Shown here in pieces: positions 33,089 through 40,264 of a stretch of DNA of 40,264 nt (position 1 is the first letter of the stretch; the number at the start of each line of letters is the position of its first letter). The translations under genes were made by a program, and so were the position numbers. The stretch comes from an uncultured Faecalicatena sp. (GTDB lineage: Bacteria > Bacillota > Clostridia > Lachnospirales > Lachnospiraceae): contig CAOKHZ010000008.1 in the NCBI GenBank assembly GCA_948468385.1, positions 1 through 40,264 of the forward strand, written 5' to 3'. The notes beneath the pieces were generated by a model that saw only the letters and a list, made by a program, of their open reading frames with translations, was not told where the DNA came from and made no database searches.

Positions 33089-36000
33089 ATGAAAGCGAGA
33101 CGAAGAATTCTAGGTTCGATATTGGCAACGGGCATGGTGGTACTGTTGTTCCAGGCGGTGGCGTTGGCGGAGCCGGTGCAGATAGGCGGTGGCACATTTA
33201 AAATTGATACGGAGAACATGCAGCCAAATCCGGATAACCCGGATGCATCGCAGGTACCAGTGGAGCCGTCGAGTGTTTATATTGTGGATGATGTGGCGGG
33301 GATAGTTACCGTGCGTCCTGGCGCCAAGATTACGCTTACCGGTGATGCGAGCGATTATCGCATCATTGTTTCGGGAAGTGCGGATCGCGTGCCTGGTGCG
33401 GAGAATAACACGGTTGAAATCACACTGAAAGGCTTTCAAAGTGATAGGGCACCTCAGAAGACGGAAGGTGGTTCTGGAAGCGGAACCGGCGGTACGACGG
33501 GAAGTGAAGGCCAGGACACGAGCGGAACGGGTGGTGAAAACCAGTCTGGAAATGATAATCCCAATGGAGCGGACACTGAGAACGAGGGTCAAGGTTCGGA
33601 TACGGGTAATCTGGATGCGGATGAATCTGGAAACACTTCGGGAACGGGCGTAAATGCGAGGGCGAAAGAGGATGGAGGTTCGGCGATTGCCTTGCAGGAT
33701 AACGCTGAGGTGATATTGTATTTAGAGGGGACGAATGAGGTAAAAGGCGGCGCGGGAGTGGCGGCCATCGAGGTGCCGGAGGGGAATTCCCTGACAATCG
33801 CACAAAAAGAGGGTGGCAGTAGTGGCAGACTGACTGCCGTGGCATCCGGAGTGGATTCAGATACGATAGGAAGCGGAGCAGCCATTGGCGGAAATGCGGG
33901 GCAAAATAGCGGTTCTATCACGATAAATAGTGGAACCATTGAAGCTGCCGTGGAGTCTGACGCGCAAGGAAGCGGGGCAGCCATTGGCGGTGGTGCAAAT
34001 GGCAGCGCGGGAGCGATTACGATAAAGGACGGCACGGTGACGGCAACGTCAAGAGGAGACGGGGCGGCCATCGGCGGCGGGTCTGGTAAAGGCGCAAGTG
34101 CGATTACGATAGAGAATGGCACGGTGACGGCAAATGCGAGCGGAAACGGAGCGGCGATAGGCGGTGGGTCTGATGGCGGTAGTGGAGCAATCGTGATAAA
34201 TAATGGTACGGTTGCGGCACATACGACCGGAAACGGGGCGGCCATCGGCGGCGGAACGCGCGGCGGTGGTGGAACGATTACGATAGAGAATGGTAAAGTT
34301 GAGGCGACTGCAACCGGAGCCGGAGCATCCATCGGTGGAGGTAACGCGGGAGCGGGCAGTACGGTCACGGTAACTGGTGGCGAGGTCAAAGCGGATGCAA
34401 ATATTGGCGGCGGAGAAGGCGCAACATTACAAGGGTCACTTACGGTAAGAGGGACTGGCACAAGCGTGAGTCTTGTAAAAGGAAGCTTGAGCGAACTTGT
34501 CGGGGGGAACATAACGGTTGAGGACGGCGCGGAAGTGCTTGTCGAGATGGATGAAAATGTCACCGTACCGAGGGGGCAGACGTTGACGATACCAGCGGGT
34601 GTGACGTTGACGATAGCAAGCGGGAAGACGTTGACGATAGAAGGAAAATTGGAAATTAATGGAACAATAAATGGAAAAGGTGAACTTTATTGTTTCAAGG
34701 CCGAAGAAGGCGGCGTGATAGGGGCGGATAAGATAGATGAGAGCGGTGGCCTGAAGTACACGCCGCCATGTCCGCATCGGTGGCCGGATGGCAAATGGGA
34801 AAAATATACTCCGACGGAGCACAAAAAGGTATGTCTTGATTGTGGCGCCATCAGGACAGAACCGCATAAATATGACGAGGCTGGCGTGATATGTATAGAG
34901 TGTAATGAATGGAAAGATCCTAAATACATTTACCTTGATGAGGAAAAGACGCTTACCGTGTATAAAAGTTTTGGCGGAGAGGAGATAGAGACGGAGTACT
35001 GGAAGGATACCGTCAGCAATGCGGAAGAGATTGTGATTATGGACGGCGTTCAGCATATTCCAGAAAAGGCCTTTGGGATTTTTGAAAATGTAAAACACAT
35101 ATATATACCTGAATCTATAGAAGATACAGTTAATGGGCAAACTTTTTCATCCAAGGCTGATAAGGTGACGGTCTACTGTCCGGATAAGTGGATCGAGGCC
35201 ATCGATCCGACCGAGGATACGGCGGCAAAGTTCGTGTTCTACAAGATGGATGGCGAGACGGCGGTGATAACGAAAATTACCGATGGGGGCGTGGATCTTA
35301 ATGAGGGATTGATTAACGGAAAGCCGATTTATTTCGCAGATGGAGTGTTAAAGGATTTTCCAGAGGTTAAACATGGCCATCGACTTAAAGTGGATGATGT
35401 GGACTCGTCTGATAAGATTGATTCTTCGGACAATAGAAGACATAGCTATACTTGTGCCATATGTGAGGAGCAAGTAAAGGAAAAACATCGGGGAGGTGTT
35501 GCCACTTGCATAGATAAGGCGGTATGTGAGGTATGCGGGGACGAGTATGGCAGACTGGATAGGAATTACCATCCAAATCTTGAAGTGTTTGCAAGACAAG
35601 AGGCCACCCATTTGGAAGACGGAAACATTCTCTATTGGTATTGTTCGGATTGTGAACGATATTTTAGCGATTCGGAGGCGACGGACAGAATCAAGGAGAA
35701 AAGCACCATTTTGAAAGCGACAAAAGAGCACACACCGCAACAGACGGAGTGGCTGACGGACGCGGTGGAGCACTGGCACACTTGTGAGTGCGGTGAGTTG
35801 ATTGACGTGAAGCCACATTCGTTCGAGTGGGTAGTTGATAGGGTGGCTACCGAGACGGAGAGCGGATTGCGCCATGAGCGATGCAGCGTGTGTGGATTTG
35901 AGAAGGCTCCAGAAGAAATTCCGCGTTTGAATCAATCTAATGACACAAACCAGCCGGGTGACGGTGATTCCAATAACGGAAATCAGAACAACGGGAACCA

Positions 36001-36349
36001 AAACAATGGAAACCAAAATGACGGGAACCAGAACAATGGAAACCAGAACAACGGCAACCAGAACGATGGAAACCAGAATAACGGCAACCAAAACAATGGG
36101 AATCAGAACGGCGGAACGAACACGGGCAGTGGCACGAATACTGGGACGGGCACGGGAACGAGTACCGGGACGACGGTCGGTTCGGGTAACAATACGAATA
36201 CGGATAACAAAACAGGAATTGCGGGCGTGGTTAAGACAGGCGATTATGCGACGCTGTTTCCGTGGATTGCCTTGCTAATCGCATCCGGCGCGGGCATTGT
36301 CGGTGTAGTGGCTTATAAGAAAGTAAAAAGTAAAAAAAGCGAGAAGTAA
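33089..36349 (+). CDS. Large repetitive cell-surface protein
   Basis: 1086 aa from ATG 33089 (GTGAGGG upstream; a GTG 10 codons earlier is rejected as the site would be lost). Order: Arg-rich signal peptide (KARRRILGSILATGMVVLL) ending near AVALAEP; Ser/Gly/Asn spacer; about six to seven AAIGGG..ITIxNGTV repeats of roughly 29 aa (33866-34418), a beta-helix-like carbohydrate-binding type; a short LRR-like block (VQHIPEKAFGIF); several CxxC modules (KVCLDCGA, CEVCGDEYG, CSVCGFE); an NGNQN repeat; and a C-terminal membrane helix with a KKVKSKK tail behind VVKTGD, a non-canonical sorting-like motif. Probably wall- or membrane-attached; ligand unknown. Confidence 0.85.
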   Translation: MKARRRILGSILATGMVVLLFQAVALAEPVQIGGGTFKIDTENMQPNPDNPDASQVPVEPSSVYIVDDVAGIVTVRPGAKITLTGDASDYRIIVSGSADRVPGAENNTVEITLKGFQSDRAPQKTEGGSGSGTGGTTGSEGQDTSGTGGENQSGNDNPNGADTENEGQGSDTGNLDADESGNTSGTGVNARAKEDGGSAIALQDNAEVILYLEGTNEVKGGAGVAAIEVPEGNSLTIAQKEGGSSGRLTAVASGVDSDTIGSGAAIGGNAGQNSGSITINSGTIEAAVESDAQGSGAAIGGGANGSAGAITIKDGTVTATSRGDGAAIGGGSGKGASAITIENGTVTANASGNGAAIGGGSDGGSGAIVINNGTVAAHTTGNGAAIGGGTRGGGGTITIENGKVEATATGAGASIGGGNAGAGSTVTVTGGEVKADANIGGGEGATLQGSLTVRGTGTSVSLVKGSLSELVGGNITVEDGAEVLVEMDENVTVPRGQTLTIPAGVTLTIASGKTLTIEGKLEINGTINGKGELYCFKAEEGGVIGADKIDESGGLKYTPPCPHRWPDGKWEKYTPTEHKKVCLDCGAIRTEPHKYDEAGVICIECNEWKDPKYIYLDEEKTLTVYKSFGGEEIETEYWKDTVSNAEEIVIMDGVQHIPEKAFGIFENVKHIYIPESIEDTVNGQTFSSKADKVTVYCPDKWIEAIDPTEDTAAKFVFYKMDGETAVITKITDGGVDLNEGLINGKPIYFADGVLKDFPEVKHGHRLKVDDVDSSDKIDSSDNRRHSYTCAICEEQVKEKHRGGVATCIDKAVCEVCGDEYGRLDRNYHPNLEVFARQEATHLEDGNILYWYCSDCERYFSDSEATDRIKEKSTILKATKEHTPQQTEWLTDAVEHWHTCECGELIDVKPHSFEWVVDRVATETESGLRHERCSVCGFEKAPEEIPRLNQSNDTNQPGDGDSNNGNQNNGNQNNGNQNDGNQNNGNQNNGNQNDGNQNNGNQNNGNQNGGTNTGSGTNTGTGTGTSTGTTVGSGNNTNTDNKTGIAGVVKTGDYATLFPWIALLIASGAGIVGVVAYKKVKSKKSEK
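33866..34418 (+). repeat. AAIGGG / ITIENGTV repeat array in the surface protein
   Basis: About six complete units of roughly 29 residues, each with A-A-I-G-G-G followed by a beta strand ITIxNGTVTA. The pattern suggests stacked beta-helix turns. Confidence 0.8.
35972..36114 (+). repeat. 15-bp (NGNQN) repeat with 45-bp period
   Basis: About nine units of five codons; Asp appears at every third unit, giving a 45-bp higher-order period. Prone to expansion and contraction. Confidence 0.8.
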
Positions 36350-36358
36350 GATATAATC

Positions 36359-36389
36359 ATGGCATCCCTTGGAGGGGTGCCATATTTTT
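36359..36389 (+). terminator. Terminator of the surface-protein gene
   Basis: ATGGCATCCC pairs with GGGGTGCCAT (one G-T pair) and is followed by ATTTTTC. Confidence 0.85.
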
Positions 36390-36478
36390 CTTTATGGCAA
36401 AAGAGGGAAAAGTATGATAATATAAAAGCATAAATTCGTGGAAGAAAAAATATATAAAACACGGAGAAGGTGGTTGTA

Positions 36479-37411
36479 ATGATGATAGGGATGGAAGAGA
36501 AAAAAATTGCCGTAATCGGCATTGGTGGCGTTGGCGGCTATTTGGCAGGGATGCTGATTCCCGCCCTCCCGCATGTGACGTTGGTGGCACGCGGGGCACG
36601 AGGCGAGAGCATGGCACAAAGCGGACTCATTTTACACAGTGATTATCACGGGGAGCGATGCGTGCGTCCGAAACGGGTGGTTCCGAATGCGGCGCAACTG
36701 CCGCCGCAGGATTATATTTTTCTCTGCGTGAAAAATTATTCCCTTGAGCAAGCCGTGGAAGAGATGAGAGGGGCGGTCACGAATGATACGGTGATTATCC
36801 CGGTCATGAATGGCGTGGACGTGGGCGAGCGGACGCGGCGGCTTTTGGGGAAAGGCATCGTGGTGGATTCCTTGATTTATATCGTGTCGTTTGCCGGGGA
36901 AGATTACTCCATTTATCAGCAGGGTGACTTTGCCGACGTGCGGATTGGTATCATGGACGCAAATGAGCGGGAGAAACGTGCAGTTTCGGAGGTCGCGGAA
37001 ATCCTTTCGAAGGCGGGTGTCGACTATGAGGCAGCAGACGATATCGAGCAGGAAATCTGGCGAAAGTATATTTTGAATTGTGCCTTTAACGTGGCAACGG
37101 CGGCCTACGACAATACGATTGGCGAGTTGCGCGACGATGCCAGAAAGGCGGAGGAATATAAGAAACTGGTGTGGGAGGCCTATGCGGTGGCGAGGGCGAA
37201 AGGCGTGCATGTGACAGAGGAACACGCGCAAATTATCGCGGATAAATTTTATAAATATGAGGATGACGCGACCAGCTCCCTACAACGTGACATCCGGGCT
37301 GGAAAGCCGTCGGAGGTGGACGTCTTTAGCGGATATCTGGTGCGGGCGGCGCGGGAACTCGGCGTGGAAGTACCCGTATCGGAGAAGATGTATAGGATGT
37401 TGCAAGCATGA
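36479..37411 (+). CDS. Ketopantoate reductase-like (ApbA/PanE) protein
   Basis: 310 aa, start ATG 36479 with AGGTGG just upstream; a GTG start at 36470 would consume that site. The N-terminal NADPH motif is AVIGIGGVGGYLAG (GxGxxG). FLCVKNYSLEQAVEEM holds the expected catalytic Lys, and FNVATAAYDN plus SLQRDIRAGKPSEVDVF match the C-terminal domain with the substrate Ser/Glu positions. PanE reduces ketopantoate in pantothenate/CoA synthesis, but close paralogues act on other 2-oxo acids, so I give no gene symbol. It stands alone between the surface protein and the beta-galactosidase, convergent with the latter. Confidence 0.85.
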   Translation: MMIGMEEKKIAVIGIGGVGGYLAGMLIPALPHVTLVARGARGESMAQSGLILHSDYHGERCVRPKRVVPNAAQLPPQDYIFLCVKNYSLEQAVEEMRGAVTNDTVIIPVMNGVDVGERTRRLLGKGIVVDSLIYIVSFAGEDYSIYQQGDFADVRIGIMDANEREKRAVSEVAEILSKAGVDYEAADDIEQEIWRKYILNCAFNVATAAYDNTIGELRDDARKAEEYKKLVWEAYAVARAKGVHVTEEHAQIIADKFYKYEDDATSSLQRDIRAGKPSEVDVFSGYLVRAARELGVEVPVSEKMYRMLQA

Positions 37412-37443
37412 CTTTGACTCCTTGCTCGCGGGAATAAAAGGAA

Positions 37444-37490
37444 AGAAAAACGGGGCGGCCATGCGAAGTTTTGCGTGACCGCCTCTTTCC
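37444..37490 (-). terminator. Bidirectional terminator, beta-galactosidase and PanE-like gene
   Basis: GGCGGC.ATGC pairs with GCGT.ACCGCC. On the minus strand the stem is followed by CGTTTTTC, giving a strong tail; the plus tail (TCTTTCC) is weaker. Confidence 0.75.
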
Positions 37491-37491
37491 G

Positions 37492-40264
<2,773 letters not shown>

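Noticed and set aside
33589-34563. 324-aa open frame on the minus strand across the surface protein repeats
   Set aside because: It is an antisense shadow of a Gly/Ser-rich repeat; low-complexity Pro/Ser composition and no ribosome site.
35972-36114. Regular short repeats that could be taken as a CRISPR array
   Set aside because: Units are 15 bp with no spacers and stay in one reading frame (NGNQN).

Overview
The window looks like a chromosomal segment of an anaerobic, gut-type Clostridia, most likely Lachnospiraceae. This is inferred from gene order (PFK, then dnaX-ybaB-recR), the split transketolase, a tryptophan T-box leader, AAA-ATPase/PD-(D/E)XK genes of the kind common in that family, a LysM protein next to DUF5711-like and CvpA-like genes, and strong Gram-positive Shine-Dalgarno sites. 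No ribosomal RNA, phage module, CRISPR array or complete insertion sequence was seen.

Layout. 1-3606 (+) is housekeeping: the 3' part of a phosphofructokinase, then dnaX, ybaB/ebfC and recR. 3712-8629 holds a LacI-type regulator, an AAA-ATPase/nuclease gene, a decayed stretch and a second, divergent family member on the minus strand. 8835-15399 (-) is a sugar-import operon: a signal-less sulfatase, then RbsA-type ATPase, permease, lipoprotein binding protein and second permease, with an AraC activator divergent at 15539. 16615-20255 (-) is a heterodimeric ABC exporter. 20347-22047 (-) is a third AAA-ATPase/nuclease gene. 22496-24927 (+) is a pentose-phosphate operon (transaldolase plus two-subunit transketolase). 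25340-25935 is a hicAB toxin-antitoxin locus with a frameshifted toxin. 26001-26204 is an oxidoreductase stub, and 26291-28147 (-) is trpB under a UGG-specifier T-box. 28311-31691 (+) is a LysM/degenerate-MPN protein, a DUF5711-like protein and a CvpA-like protein, followed by tRNA-Asn. 32059-32956 is a decayed zone with two related palindromes and a fourth, ruined AAA-ATPase/nuclease gene. 33089-36349 is a large repetitive surface protein, 36479-37411 a ketopantoate-reductase-like gene, and from 37492 to the right edge (-) a GH2 beta-galactosidase missing its N terminus.

How the genes fit together. The sulfatase operon reads as uptake of a sulfated sugar followed by cytoplasmic desulfation, switched on by AraC. 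The beta-galactosidase adds to a glycan-using profile, and the tal-tkt cluster supplies non-oxidative pentose phosphate flux. The LysM/DUF5711/CvpA set looks like an uncharacterised envelope module and is the best candidate for undescribed biology. Accessory regions show turnover: a repeated gene family with a pseudogene, a broken toxin with an intact operator, and a truncated oxidoreductase ending in a 17-bp hairpin.
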